Shown here one piece after another: positions 8,755 through 16,878 of a stretch of DNA of 64,000 nt. Below the pieces are notes generated by a model, which ran no database searches, was not told the origin of the DNA, and was given only the letters and a program-made list of their open reading frames with translations. A program made the position numbers and the translations under genes. The DNA is from Pedobacter sp. ASV28 (GTDB lineage: Bacteria > Bacteroidota > Bacteroidia > Sphingobacteriales > Sphingobacteriaceae), in contig NZ_JAELTN010000015.1 of NCBI RefSeq assembly GCF_016428855.1, forward strand, positions 1 to 64,000. The letters run 5' to 3'. Position 1 is the first letter of the stretch; the number at the start of each line of letters is the position of its first letter.

Positions 8755-9954
8755 ATGGGAAAACAGAAATTTTATGATACCGCACCCAAGCAAGAAAGGG
8801 TGATCTTGGTAGGGGTAGTTTTACCTGGTGAAAAGGCGGAGCAGACCAAGGAATATTTAGATGAACTTGCTTTTTTGGTAAGTACGGCAGGTGGCGTGGT
8901 GGAAAAAACTTTTACCCAAAAAATGCAAAAACCAGACCGTGCTACTTTTGTGGGTACCGGCAAACTGGAAGAGATACAGGCCTATGTAAAGGCAGAAGAG
9001 ATTGACATTGTGGTGTTCGATGATGAGCTTTCGCCTTCACAATTGCGAAATATAGAACGTGAATTACAGGTAAAGATATTGGATAGGAGTAATCTGATCC
9101 TCGATATTTTTGCTGGCAGGGCGCAAACGGCACAAGCTAAAACACAAGTAGAGTTGGCGCAACTTCAGTACCTGCTTCCCCGTTTAACCAGAATGTGGAC
9201 CCACCTAGAGCGTCAAAAAGGAGGGATCGGAATGCGTGGCCCGGGAGAAAGTCAAATCGAGAGCGATAGAAGGATGATTTTAGAGAAAATCACCTTACTA
9301 AAAGAGCGCTTAAAATTGATCGATCGTCAAAATGAAACGCAACGGAAAAATAGAGGGCAGCTTATTCGTGTGGCTTTGGTAGGCTATACCAATGTGGGCA
9401 AGTCCACGATCATGAATATGCTCTCCAAATCGGATGTTTTTGCCGAGAATAAGCTCTTTGCAACTTTAGATACAACAGTAAGGAAAGTGGTGATTGATAA
9501 TTTGCCCTTTCTGCTGTCAGATACGGTAGGCTTTATTAGAAAGTTACCGCATCATTTGGTAGAATGCTTTAAGTCTACTTTGGATGAAGTGAGAGAAGCC
9601 GATATTCTGGTGCATGTGGTAGATGTGTCGCATCCAAATTTCGAAGACCAGATACATACTGTAAACGAGACCCTGAAAGATTTAGAAGCTAGGGATAAGG
9701 ATATGATTATGGTATTTAATAAAATTGATGCCTATGTAATACCCGAGCAAAATGAGCTAGTAGATGTAGAGGAACAAAAGGCACCGTTAACCCTTGCTGA
9801 TTTTAAGAAAACTTGGATGGGCCAACATAATGCCCCTGCTATTTTTATATCAGCAACCCAAAAAGAAAATGTAGAAGAATTTAAAACTTTGCTGTACGAT
9901 AAGGTAAAAAGTATACATACTAAGCGCTATCCGTACGATAAGTTGTTATATTAG
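8755..9954 (+). CDS. hflX: GTPase HflX
   Basis: The 399-residue protein has the HflX N-terminal domain (residues 10-195, including GGIGMRGPGESQIESDRR near 156-173) followed by a TRAFAC GTPase domain. G1 is GYTNVGKS (210-217), G3 DTVGF (256-260) and G4 NKID near 325. HflX is a ribosome-associated GTPase that splits or rescues stalled 70S ribosomes in the cytoplasm. Length and motifs are normal. rbfA follows 52 bases downstream, so a ribosome-related operon is likely. Confidence 0.97.
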   Translation: MGKQKFYDTAPKQERVILVGVVLPGEKAEQTKEYLDELAFLVSTAGGVVEKTFTQKMQKPDRATFVGTGKLEEIQAYVKAEEIDIVVFDDELSPSQLRNIERELQVKILDRSNLILDIFAGRAQTAQAKTQVELAQLQYLLPRLTRMWTHLERQKGGIGMRGPGESQIESDRRMILEKITLLKERLKLIDRQNETQRKNRGQLIRVALVGYTNVGKSTIMNMLSKSDVFAENKLFATLDTTVRKVVIDNLPFLLSDTVGFIRKLPHHLVECFKSTLDEVREADILVHVVDVSHPNFEDQIHTVNETLKDLEARDKDMIMVFNKIDAYVIPEQNELVDVEEQKAPLTLADFKKTWMGQHNAPAIFISATQKENVEEFKTLLYDKVKSIHTKRYPYDKLLY

Positions 9955-10006
9955 ATAAAAAGCCGTCATTTCGAGGTATGAATTAATGACGATATAGAAA
10001 ATAAAA

Positions 10007-10387
10007 ATGGAAAGTAAAAGACAGCAGAAGTTTGCGGGATTATTGCAGGAGGAATTGGCCGCCATATTTCAACGGGAGGGGGCAGCATATTTGCCCAATA
10101 CATTGGTTACCATTACAAAAGTTCGTGTATCGCCAGATTTGGCTGTAGCAAAAGTATACTTAAGCTTTTTGAATACCAATAACACGAGTTTGTCTGTAGC
10201 GACTGTCAATGCCCACTCTAGTGAGATCAGGTATAAATTGGGTGCTCGTATTCGTCATCAGGCCAGGGTAGTACCCACCTTGTCTTTCTTTGTTGACGAT
10301 ACCAATGAATATGTTGAACGTATGGATCAGATTTTCGACAAGATAGCAAAGGATCGTAAAGAGACCGATGTAAACGATAATGAATAA
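10007..10387 (+). CDS. rbfA: 30S ribosome-binding factor RbfA
   Basis: The 126-residue KH-fold protein starts MESKRQQKFAGLLQEELAAI and has the family core VTITKVRVSPDLAVAKVYLSF and IRHQARVVPTLSFFVDDTNEY. RbfA binds the 30S subunit and assists 16S rRNA 5'-end maturation. It lies between hflX and a hemolysin III gene and overlaps the latter by 8 bases, so co-transcription and coupling are likely. Confidence 0.95.
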   Translation: MESKRQQKFAGLLQEELAAIFQREGAAYLPNTLVTITKVRVSPDLAVAKVYLSFLNTNNTSLSVATVNAHSSEIRYKLGARIRHQARVVPTLSFFVDDTNEYVERMDQIFDKIAKDRKETDVNDNE

Positions 10388-11018
10388 ATATATTCGGGAG
10401 CCCGGAAATTTCATTACGCATTTTTTACCGGCAGTGTTAGCACTGCCCGGTCTGTACCTTTTATTGGAGAAGTCTTCAGGCTCTTTGGAGCATACTGCTG
10501 CCATGATATATGGATTAGGTATTTTTATACTATTTAGTGTAAGTGCTATTTATCACAGTTTACCTCGGGCACCCTATTGGATAAGGTTTTGGCAGAAATT
10601 TGATCATTGCTGCATTTACTTAATGATCGCAGGGTCATTTACCCCAACTGCTTTAATCATTTTCGAAGGTTGGGTCCGTTGGTTGCTATTTGGTTTGGTA
10701 TGGCTTATTGCGGTAATGGGTTGCTTGCTTAAAATTTTTAACCGATTAAAGAATTCAGCTATTTCTACAGGCTTATATATTGCCATGGGCTGCTTGATTA
10801 TTCCCTTCATCACTAAAATGATAGCGCAAGTGCCCCCAATTGGCTTGTTATGGCTATTTATGGGAGGTGTCTTTTATATAGGAGGAACTTATTACTATGC
10901 TAAAGATAAACCACTGCATAGGTATCTTCATAGCCACGAACTTTGGCATGTTTTCGTGAATTTTGGGGCCTTATGCCATTATGTATATAATTACGCCTAC
11001 GTATTTGGCAATAGGTAA
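10380..11018 (+). CDS. Hemolysin III / PAQR-family membrane protein (YqfA-like)
   Basis: The 212-residue protein has seven predicted membrane helices and the conserved metal-site motifs of the CREST superfamily: SAIYHS near residue 57-62, FDHCCIYLMIAGSFTP near 76-91 and a C-terminal HSHELWHVF...H cluster. The histidines and aspartate form a probable zinc site, and a hydrolase role is suspected for the superfamily. The ATG overlaps the end of rbfA by 8 bases. The name hemolysin is historical and does not imply toxicity here. Confidence 0.92.
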   Translation: MNKYIREPGNFITHFLPAVLALPGLYLLLEKSSGSLEHTAAMIYGLGIFILFSVSAIYHSLPRAPYWIRFWQKFDHCCIYLMIAGSFTPTALIIFEGWVRWLLFGLVWLIAVMGCLLKIFNRLKNSAISTGLYIAMGCLIIPFITKMIAQVPPIGLLWLFMGGVFYIGGTYYYAKDKPLHRYLHSHELWHVFVNFGALCHYVYNYAYVFGNR

Positions 11019-11075
11019 ATTGTCATAATACCACTATACTTTTAGGGTTTTGCTGATTATTTCTTAAATTTAAGC

Positions 11076-11729
11076 ATGTGTAGATTGATATTGATCTTGT
11101 TTGTCTGTTTTTCAGGATTTGCAAAGGCCCAGGAACCTCAATTAAAGAGGGGATTGAGCAACTTTGTTAAAGAATATACCATTTATCCCACCTATTCGCG
11201 TAATCACTGCATTCAGGGAACCATAGAGGTTGGCTTCAAACTGAATAAAGAGGGGAAGGTATATTATGCGACTATAACAAGGGGGATTGGTGCCGATCTC
11301 GATGCAGAGGCACTTCGGTTAATTAGGTTAACCAGCGGGAAGTGGCAAATGCCGGTAAGTTACGATACCACAGCACTCATCCGTTCGCCTATGAATTTTT
11401 CATTAGTTGATTATGGTTGTGAAAATGTAAATCCCGGGGCAGTTGGCTTATCCATTAAGAAATATAATGACGAAATGGTTTCTATCAATAAAATTGTCAA
11501 CTTTTATCGTAACATCGAACAGGGGATAGAAAATTTTATAGAAGAATCTAAAATCATAGCGTTAAAGAATGATTTAGAAATTGATGATAATTTTCTTGCT
11601 CAAAAAATAGCTATAGCAGAGAAAAAAATTAAGCAGGGCGATTTGCAAAGCGCATGTGAAGACTTTAAGTTTGTAAAATATATGGGTTCAACCAAAGCAG
11701 ATAAACAGTTGGCCAAATATTGTAAATAA
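11076..11729 (+). CDS. Secreted TonB C-terminal domain protein
   Basis: A signal peptide (MCRLILILFVCFSGFAKAQ) is followed by a TonB-C fold at about residues 30-110 (YPTYSRNHCIQGTIEVGF, then GKVYYATITRGIGADLDAEALRL). It lacks the usual N-terminal transmembrane anchor and proline-rich linker of true TonB, so it is likely a periplasmic TonB-like protein. The second half (residues 125-217) is charged and helical with a short TPR-like end. The next gene starts three bases after the stop, so the two are co-transcribed. Function is not known. Confidence 0.82.
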   Translation: MCRLILILFVCFSGFAKAQEPQLKRGLSNFVKEYTIYPTYSRNHCIQGTIEVGFKLNKEGKVYYATITRGIGADLDAEALRLIRLTSGKWQMPVSYDTTALIRSPMNFSLVDYGCENVNPGAVGLSIKKYNDEMVSINKIVNFYRNIEQGIENFIEESKIIALKNDLEIDDNFLAQKIAIAEKKIKQGDLQSACEDFKFVKYMGSTKADKQLAKYCK

Positions 11730-11731
11730 CT

Positions 11732-12136
11732 ATGCGTATACTTTTTCGTGTGCTGGCCTTTTTAGATGCTATTTCATTGGTTTTTATGGTTATGCAACTA
11801 TGGGTGATTATCCATAACTTTTCTAAGACCACGCTGCCCTCAGAAAAAATAAGTAACATGCTAATGTTTCCCATGTTTTTCTTGATCGCTATTGGGGCCT
11901 ATGGCTTATTTTTCCAAAAGAAATATGGTTTTTTGAGCTATTATATACAGTTTCCCTTTCGTCTGTATCTTTGGATATTTACAGTTGGTTTTATTACATT
12001 ATTGCCAGAAGCTTTAGGCAATTATGAAGATAAATGGTTCCCCATTTTGTTGAAGGTATGCTTTATGTGCGAATTTATCCGGCTCTATCTGACTATAAGA
12101 GGGCATATGGCTAAAAATCTTATGGTTCAGGAATAA
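11732..12136 (+). CDS. Small integral membrane protein of unknown function
   Basis: The 134-residue protein has about four hydrophobic helices (near residues 3-28, 45-65, 75-98 and 105-125) and no recognisable family motif. It sits two bases after the TonB-C gene and converges on the lipid kinase gene, with a 17-base overlap of coding ends (12120-12136). Codon use looks like its neighbours, which supports a real gene. No function can be assigned. Confidence 0.75.
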   Translation: MRILFRVLAFLDAISLVFMVMQLWVIIHNFSKTTLPSEKISNMLMFPMFFLIAIGAYGLFFQKKYGFLSYYIQFPFRLYLWIFTVGFITLLPEALGNYEDKWFPILLKVCFMCEFIRLYLTIRGHMAKNLMVQE

Positions 12137-13004
12137 TCAGATGGATGGCTCGGGGAATTACAGAAGCCTCAATGGTGTTCACCTTTCCCAGATACTCTCC
12201 ATCCACTTGAAAGTGTACTTTGTATCTCGTTGTGATCTTAATGGCCGAAGTTTGGAAACGTTCTATTTTTTCTGGATTCCAAGGGAGTTTGCTTAGCCAA
12301 ATCTTGATAATTTCCATCACGGCATATTCTTTTATTAGAATAACCTCGAATACTTCATCATCTAATTTACCTTCAGGATTGATCTGCAGCCCTGTTCCAT
12401 ATTTGGTTGCATTGGCAATTACGACCATGGCCGCTTTTGTTTTAATGGTACGGTCATCAATTTTAAATGAGATATGCATTTTCCGATGATTCCAGAAAGC
12501 ATGCCAAGCAGCTTTTGCATAGGTCAACATACCACGTTGAGGTAGCTCATCAAATCTTTTTACCAAATAAGCATTAAAACCAATATCCGATAGGTGTATG
12601 CAAAGCTCATTGTTCACCAAGGTGCCATGTATCTGTCGGGCCTTACCATGCAGGACTAATTCCAATGCTTTATCCAGCTGCATGGGTATGCCCAGTTCTT
12701 TGGCCATTCCGTTTGCCGATCCTACTGGAATGATCCCTATTGGAATCGTCGTATTTAAAAGGCATTCAGCAACAAGTTTTAAAGTCCCGTCACCACCAAC
12801 AGCAACTACTTTATCGGCATTTGCCTTGGTAATCGTATTTTTAATTCTATCTAGGCTGCAGTTCTTCGGAAGCTCAAATATCTCGGCTATGGCATCCTTA
12901 TCCTTAAAGTAGGCCGTAATCGCTAGCGTTAAGCTTTCTTGATTATTGCCTGAACCCCGATTTACGATAAAAAGTAAGCGTTGTTTTTTGTTTTTATAGG
13001 TCAT
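12120..13004 (-). CDS. Diacylglycerol/lipid kinase family protein (YegS/DgkB-like)
   Basis: The 294-residue protein has the DAGK catalytic domain: FIVNRGSGNN near residues 12-21, the ATP-binding VAVGGDGTLKLVAE (GGDGT at 70-74) and PVGSANGMAKELGIP. The C-terminal beta-sandwich ends with a sugar-kinase-like FQVDGEY motif. Enzymes of this family phosphorylate diacylglycerol or related lipids with ATP at the inner membrane. It is divergent from an App1-like phosphatidate phosphatase, which would do the reverse reaction. The exact lipid substrate cannot be read from sequence. Confidence 0.92.
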   Translation of the reverse strand: MTYKNKKQRLLFIVNRGSGNNQESLTLAITAYFKDKDAIAEIFELPKNCSLDRIKNTITKANADKVVAVGGDGTLKLVAECLLNTTIPIGIIPVGSANGMAKELGIPMQLDKALELVLHGKARQIHGTLVNNELCIHLSDIGFNAYLVKRFDELPQRGMLTYAKAAWHAFWNHRKMHISFKIDDRTIKTKAAMVVIANATKYGTGLQINPEGKLDDEVFEVILIKEYAVMEIIKIWLSKLPWNPEKIERFQTSAIKITTRYKVHFQVDGEYLGKVNTIEASVIPRAIHLIIPEP

Positions 13005-13055
13005 ATTACTGATATGTTATAAAAACAACTGATGCTCTTCTCTGTTTTAAATATA

Positions 13056-14033
13056 ATGATCAAAAATTCTACGCAGGTTAAGGTATATCACGGTTATGGG
13101 CATACCCACAATTTAGTGGTATATGGGCATGTGTTTAAGTTCAGGGCAGATGTAGAACAACGATATAGCAATAATTTCCTAACCAACTTATGGCATGTTT
13201 TTAGGCTATTTGTAGTGAAACCGCTCCCATTTGCAAAGGTAAGGTTGAGCTTTAATGGTCAAATAGTTGAAGCACAGGCCGCATATGATGGTTTCTTTAA
13301 GATAGAATGGGCCGCGAAACAAGAAGTGTCAGCAGGTTGGCATATGGTTAATGTAATGGCCGTTGATGATAATGGAAATGACATTGCCCAAGCACAGGGT
13401 GAGATTTATGTGCCACACATTACACAATATGCCTTCATTTCGGATATTGATGATACCATTATGGTGTCGCATTCTAAAACCATTGCCAAAAGATTGAAAG
13501 AGCTTTTGGCCAGAAATCCGAGAACACGTCGTACTTTTCAGGATACCCGTGCCCATTATCAACTATTGGCCAATGCACATACGGTTCGAGAACAGCCCAA
13601 TCCCTTTTTTTATGTGTCAAGTAGCGAGTGGAACCTGTATGATTACCTGCTTGAAACTTTTAGGTTTAATAAGCTGCCAGAAGGCACCTTTTTATTAAAT
13701 CAGTTAAAAAGATGGAAAGATCTAATAAAAACAGGCAAGACGGGGCATGAAGGTAAATTGCTAAGGATTATGCGTATTATCGATGCCTTTCCCAACCAAA
13801 AGTTTATTTTTTTGGGAGATAATTCCCAGCAGGATCCTGCTATATATCAGAAAATTTCGGAGAAATATGGCAATAATATCATTGCCGTATATATTAGGAA
13901 TGTGCGTGAAAAAAAAATGCCCGAAACACAAAAAATATTAGATAAATTAGAGAAGCTTAAGATCAGTACCTGTTTGTTTGAACACAGTGAAGAGGCTATT
14001 GCCCATTCTAGAGAAATAGGTCTGATTGACTAA
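13056..14033 (+). CDS. App1-family phosphatidate phosphatase (DUF2183)
   Basis: About 325 residues from the ATG at 13056; an earlier in-frame ATG at 13032 adds eight residues. A beta-rich N-terminal half is followed by a HAD-like catalytic core with FISDIDDTIM, whose DxDxT motif holds the nucleophile, then FFYVSSSEWNLYDYL and KFIFLGDNSQQDPAIY, all typical of App1. Yeast App1 dephosphorylates phosphatidic acid to diacylglycerol. The divergent neighbour is a lipid kinase, so the two may form an opposing kinase/phosphatase pair. No signal peptide is seen, which suggests cytoplasmic or peripheral membrane action. Confidence 0.88.
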   Translation: MIKNSTQVKVYHGYGHTHNLVVYGHVFKFRADVEQRYSNNFLTNLWHVFRLFVVKPLPFAKVRLSFNGQIVEAQAAYDGFFKIEWAAKQEVSAGWHMVNVMAVDDNGNDIAQAQGEIYVPHITQYAFISDIDDTIMVSHSKTIAKRLKELLARNPRTRRTFQDTRAHYQLLANAHTVREQPNPFFYVSSSEWNLYDYLLETFRFNKLPEGTFLLNQLKRWKDLIKTGKTGHEGKLLRIMRIIDAFPNQKFIFLGDNSQQDPAIYQKISEKYGNNIIAVYIRNVREKKMPETQKILDKLEKLKISTCLFEHSEEAIAHSREIGLID

Positions 14034-14055
14034 ATATAAAAAAATGAAACCATTT

Positions 14056-14093
14056 ATGAGTTTACACTAAACAACCGAAATGAATAAACTCAT
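14056..14093. repeat. Inverted repeat upstream of the META lipoprotein
   Basis: A perfect 9-bp inverted repeat, ATGAGTTTA (14056-14064) and TAAACTCAT (14085-14093), with a 20-base loop. No T-run follows. It could be an operator or a weak terminator of the App1-like gene. Confidence 0.4.
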
Positions 14094-14150
14094 GATACCT
14101 GTCCGCGGTAAGCAGGGATTCATTACCATTAAAAACAAATTTATATCCTG

Positions 14151-14549
14151 ATGAAAAGATTGACAATTGCTTTGCTTGTTGTATTCGCACTACAAGCCTG
14201 TACTAAAGACCTAAAATTAATTACACAAAAAGATACAAAATGGGAATTGACCGAGTGGCCAGGTAAAACTTTGCCGACCGCGGCCAAGGCTACGTTAAAT
14301 ATTACCGGAGGTAATAAGATAGGCGGTAAATCTTTTTGCAATACTTATGGCGGCAGTGCCGTAATTAATGGTAATGCCATACAGTTTAGCCGTATTTTTG
14401 GTACAAAAATGTATTGTGAAGCCGTTGGAGATGCAGAAAATAAATATTATGCAGATCTAGAAAAGGTAACCGGAGGAAAGATTTCTGGAAACAAACTTTA
14501 TCTCTATAAAGATGAAACTTTACTGCTCGTTTTTGCTAAAACAGAATAA
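14151..14549 (+). CDS. META-domain (HslJ-like) lipoprotein
   Basis: The 132-residue protein has an SPII signal (MKRLTIALLVVFALQAC, Cys17) and one META domain. Visible markers are KWELTEWPG, NKIGGKSFCNTYGGSA and the closing YADLEKV...LYLYKDETLLLVF. META domains occur in HslJ and in secreted adhesion or heat-shock-related proteins and are usually structural. The asparagine/glycine loop with a cysteine (FCNTYGG) is the conserved centre. It appears monocistronic. Confidence 0.88.
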   Translation: MKRLTIALLVVFALQACTKDLKLITQKDTKWELTEWPGKTLPTAAKATLNITGGNKIGGKSFCNTYGGSAVINGNAIQFSRIFGTKMYCEAVGDAENKYYADLEKVTGGKISGNKLYLYKDETLLLVFAKTE

Positions 14550-14635
14550 TCGTTTTTTGTAATTTTTTTTACAGAATAAAGGTGTTTTTGGCATTGTTAA
14601 TGCTTGTGTTGAAATACACACAAAAAACCTAAACA

Positions 14636-14995
14636 ATGAAAAGAACCATTTTATTGGCAACAATGTTTGCCTGCTTTGCCTTTGGCAAGGCATCTGCTCA
14701 AACCATCAACGGTGTTAACCTTGCCGATCTTAAAGAAGAGTATATTGAGTTTCATGCTTTTAAGCAATCTTTTGGAGGTAAGATGCTCATTTGGCTGGAA
14801 TATGGTCAGAAAGTACACGACGACAGACAGGCGGCAATCGTTAAGGATGAGCGCGGCAAAAATATGGAATTCAACTCTGCCGTGGACTTTATCAACAAAA
14901 TGAAGGCTTATGGATACGAGCTTTTACAAGCACATACCGTATCGTCCAGAGAAGATAATGTAACCAAGTATTACATTCTGAAACGTAAAAATTAA
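14636..14995 (+). CDS. Small secreted protein of unknown function
   Basis: The 119-residue protein has a Sec signal (MKRTILLATMFACFAFGKASAQ, cleavage after about residue 22). The mature part of about 97 residues is alpha/beta and charged, with no cysteine pair and no catalytic motif. Features include EEYIEFHAFKQSFGGKMLIW and KMKAYGYELLQAHTV. It is likely periplasmic and probably Bacteroidota-specific. It precedes aat by 40 bases but the functions seem unrelated. Confidence 0.75.
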   Translation: MKRTILLATMFACFAFGKASAQTINGVNLADLKEEYIEFHAFKQSFGGKMLIWLEYGQKVHDDRQAAIVKDERGKNMEFNSAVDFINKMKAYGYELLQAHTVSSREDNVTKYYILKRKN

Positions 14996-15035
14996 TTTTT
15001 AAGGCAACCTTTAAAGCTATTCACTATTTTTGAAA

Positions 15036-15671
15036 ATGGTTTTTAGGTTGCCTACCGATGAAATTGTTTTTCCCAATCCTTCATTGGCCGATGAAGACGG
15101 TTTGTTGGCGGTTGGTGGCGACCTAAGTGCCGAACGACTGATCTTAGCTTATGAGCATGGTATTTTCCCATGGTACAGCGAAGATGATCCAATCCTTTGG
15201 TACTCTCCACATGAACGATGTGTAATTTATCCCGATAGGATAAAGATGAGCAAAAGCATGGCGCAGGTGATGCGCAATAATACCTTTAAAGTGACCACTG
15301 ATGGGGCTTTTGAAAAAGTAATTGCCAACTGTGCAGAAGCCCCTCGTAAGAACCAGCCTGGAACTTGGATTACCCAAGAAATGCAGGCAGCCTATACTCG
15401 TTTACATGAGCTGGGATGGGCACACAGTATTGAAGTATGGCAGAATGAGCATTTGGTGGGGGGACTTTATGGTATGGCCATAGGCAAAGTGTTCTGTGGC
15501 GAGAGCATGTTTAGTCTGGTAAGCAATGCCTCGAAAGTGGCGCTCATTTATTTATGTCAGCAATTTGAATTCAAACTCATAGATTGCCAGTTGCCCAATG
15601 AACATTTATTCAGTTTAGGTGCAGAAATGATCAGTAGGGAAACTTATATGGGCTTTTTCAGTGAGGCATAG
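15036..15671 (+). CDS. aat: Leucyl/phenylalanyl-tRNA-protein transferase
   Basis: About 211 residues with the Aat signature: FPNPSLADEDGLLAVGGDLS at the start, YEHGIFPWYSEDDPILWYSP, then GLYGMAIGKVFCGESMFS and DCQLPNEHLFSLGA. The enzyme adds Leu or Phe from charged tRNA to N-terminal Arg or Lys of proteins and so marks them for ClpS/ClpAP in the N-degron pathway. ATG 15036 is chosen; a TTG two codons upstream (15030) is also possible. Length is slightly short but normal for Bacteroidota. Confidence 0.95.
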   Translation: MVFRLPTDEIVFPNPSLADEDGLLAVGGDLSAERLILAYEHGIFPWYSEDDPILWYSPHERCVIYPDRIKMSKSMAQVMRNNTFKVTTDGAFEKVIANCAEAPRKNQPGTWITQEMQAAYTRLHELGWAHSIEVWQNEHLVGGLYGMAIGKVFCGESMFSLVSNASKVALIYLCQQFEFKLIDCQLPNEHLFSLGAEMISRETYMGFFSEA

Positions 15672-15743
15672 CAAGCTTCAAAATAAGCCCTCTTATCGTT
15701 TTAGGCGAAGAAGGCTTACTTGGTCGCTATTGGATCTGTTAAT

Positions 15744-16184
15744 TTATGCCGGAATTTCTAATTGTGTACTGATGGCAATCCTATTCCATGCATTGATGGT
15801 GACAACGGCCATGATTAATTGAGAAATGTAGTTTTTGTCAAATAATTTTTCGGCTTTAAGGTAAGTTTCTTCGGTCAGGCCTTTTTGGTGGATCAGGGTA
15901 ACTTCTTCTGTAATGGCTAAGATTACCTTTTCCTCTTCTGTAAACAAGTTTGTTTCCCTCCATGCATTTAAAAGAAAGATACGCTGGTTGGTCTCCCCAT
16001 TTTTAAGGGCATCCTTGGTATGCATATCTAGGCAAAAGGCGCATCCATTGATTTGTGAAGCCCTAATTTTTAAAAGTTCCATATGGGTTTTGGAAAGCTG
16101 GCTGCTGGCCAAATAATTTGTTAGGGCATACATGGCCTTATACCCTGCCGGTTCTGTTTCTGCGATGTTAATTCTTTTTTCCAT
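15744..16184 (-). CDS. Carboxymuconolactone decarboxylase / AhpD-like protein
   Basis: The 146-residue all-helical protein has the AhpD core KIRASQINGCAFCLDMHTKDAL, with the redox CxxC pair Cys48/Cys51 and His55. This matches the AhpD-type alkylhydroperoxidase subgroup, which reduces peroxides through the cysteine pair, rather than the decarboxylases. It lies next to a minus-strand Crp/Fnr-type regulator at 16299-16874, 114 bases upstream of its start. That regulator is a plausible controller, as is common for AhpD-like genes in Bacteroidota. Confidence 0.93.
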   Translation of the reverse strand: MEKRINIAETEPAGYKAMYALTNYLASSQLSKTHMELLKIRASQINGCAFCLDMHTKDALKNGETNQRIFLLNAWRETNLFTEEEKVILAITEEVTLIHQKGLTEETYLKAEKLFDKNYISQLIMAVVTINAWNRIAISTQLEIPA

Positions 16185-16298
16185 TTTTTAAATTGATTTG
16201 TAGAACAAGGTTATGGTTTGGGCAAATCCCTGTTCTGTGCATTGTTGTAACAACACATCGAAGTTCGATATAGAAAGGATAAAAAAACTTAAACTGGT

Positions 16299-16874
16299 TT
16301 AAGAAATATTTTTAGCCCTAAGCTCGCTCAGGTATTCTGGGGTAATATCTAGGTAAGAGGCCAATAAATATTGGGGGATGCGTTGTATGAATTCAGGAAA
16401 GCTGTTGCTAAAGTGGTGATAAAGATCTTCTCGTGAAAAGTCATAGAAATACTTGGTTCTGAGCTGTGACGCGGCATGTGCCCTTTGATGCACCAATCTA
16501 AAATAACGTTCCATTTTGGGAAACTGTGCCAGCATTTTTTCCTGTGCAAAGTAATCAATGGCCAGTACCTGCGATTTTTCGACTGCTTGTATGCCAAATT
16601 CAGCACTTTTTCTTGCCTGAAAGGAAAAATAATCTGCTAACCACCAGTTTTCAATCGCAAATTGCACCGTCTTTTCCGTGCCCTTATTGTCGATGAAAAA
16701 CAGGCGTAGGCAACCACTTACCACAAAATAATTAAATCTGCAAACTTCTCCGGCCATGAGAAGCGTTTCTTTCTTATGAGGGTTTATGATTTGAAAAAAG
16801 CCGGAAATTGCCGCGAATTCTTCCTCGCTGATTTCTATAAACTTGCTGATATGGCTTTTTAAGGTTTCAGGCAT
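16299..16874 (-). CDS. Crp/Fnr-family transcriptional regulator
   Basis: The 191-residue protein has an N-terminal cyclic-nucleotide-binding (cNMP) beta-roll (about residues 20-110, with ETLLMAGEVCRFNYFVVSGCLRLF) and a short C-terminal helix-turn-helix (IPQYLLASYLDITPEYLSELR). The cAMP-contact residues of E. coli Crp are not conserved, as is usual for this Bacteroidota type. It lies four bases after the SNF2 helicase gene ends on the same strand and upstream of the AhpD-like gene, so it may be co-transcribed with the former and control the latter. Confidence 0.9.
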   Translation of the reverse strand: MPETLKSHISKFIEISEEEFAAISGFFQIINPHKKETLLMAGEVCRFNYFVVSGCLRLFFIDNKGTEKTVQFAIENWWLADYFSFQARKSAEFGIQAVEKSQVLAIDYFAQEKMLAQFPKMERYFRLVHQRAHAASQLRTKYFYDFSREDLYHHFSNSFPEFIQRIPQYLLASYLDITPEYLSELRAKNIS

Positions 16875-16878
16875 GGCT

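Noticed and set aside
9964..9991. CGTCATT/AATGACG inverted repeat between hflX and rbfA
   Set aside because: A 7-bp stem with a 14-base loop and no T-run is too weak to call a terminator.
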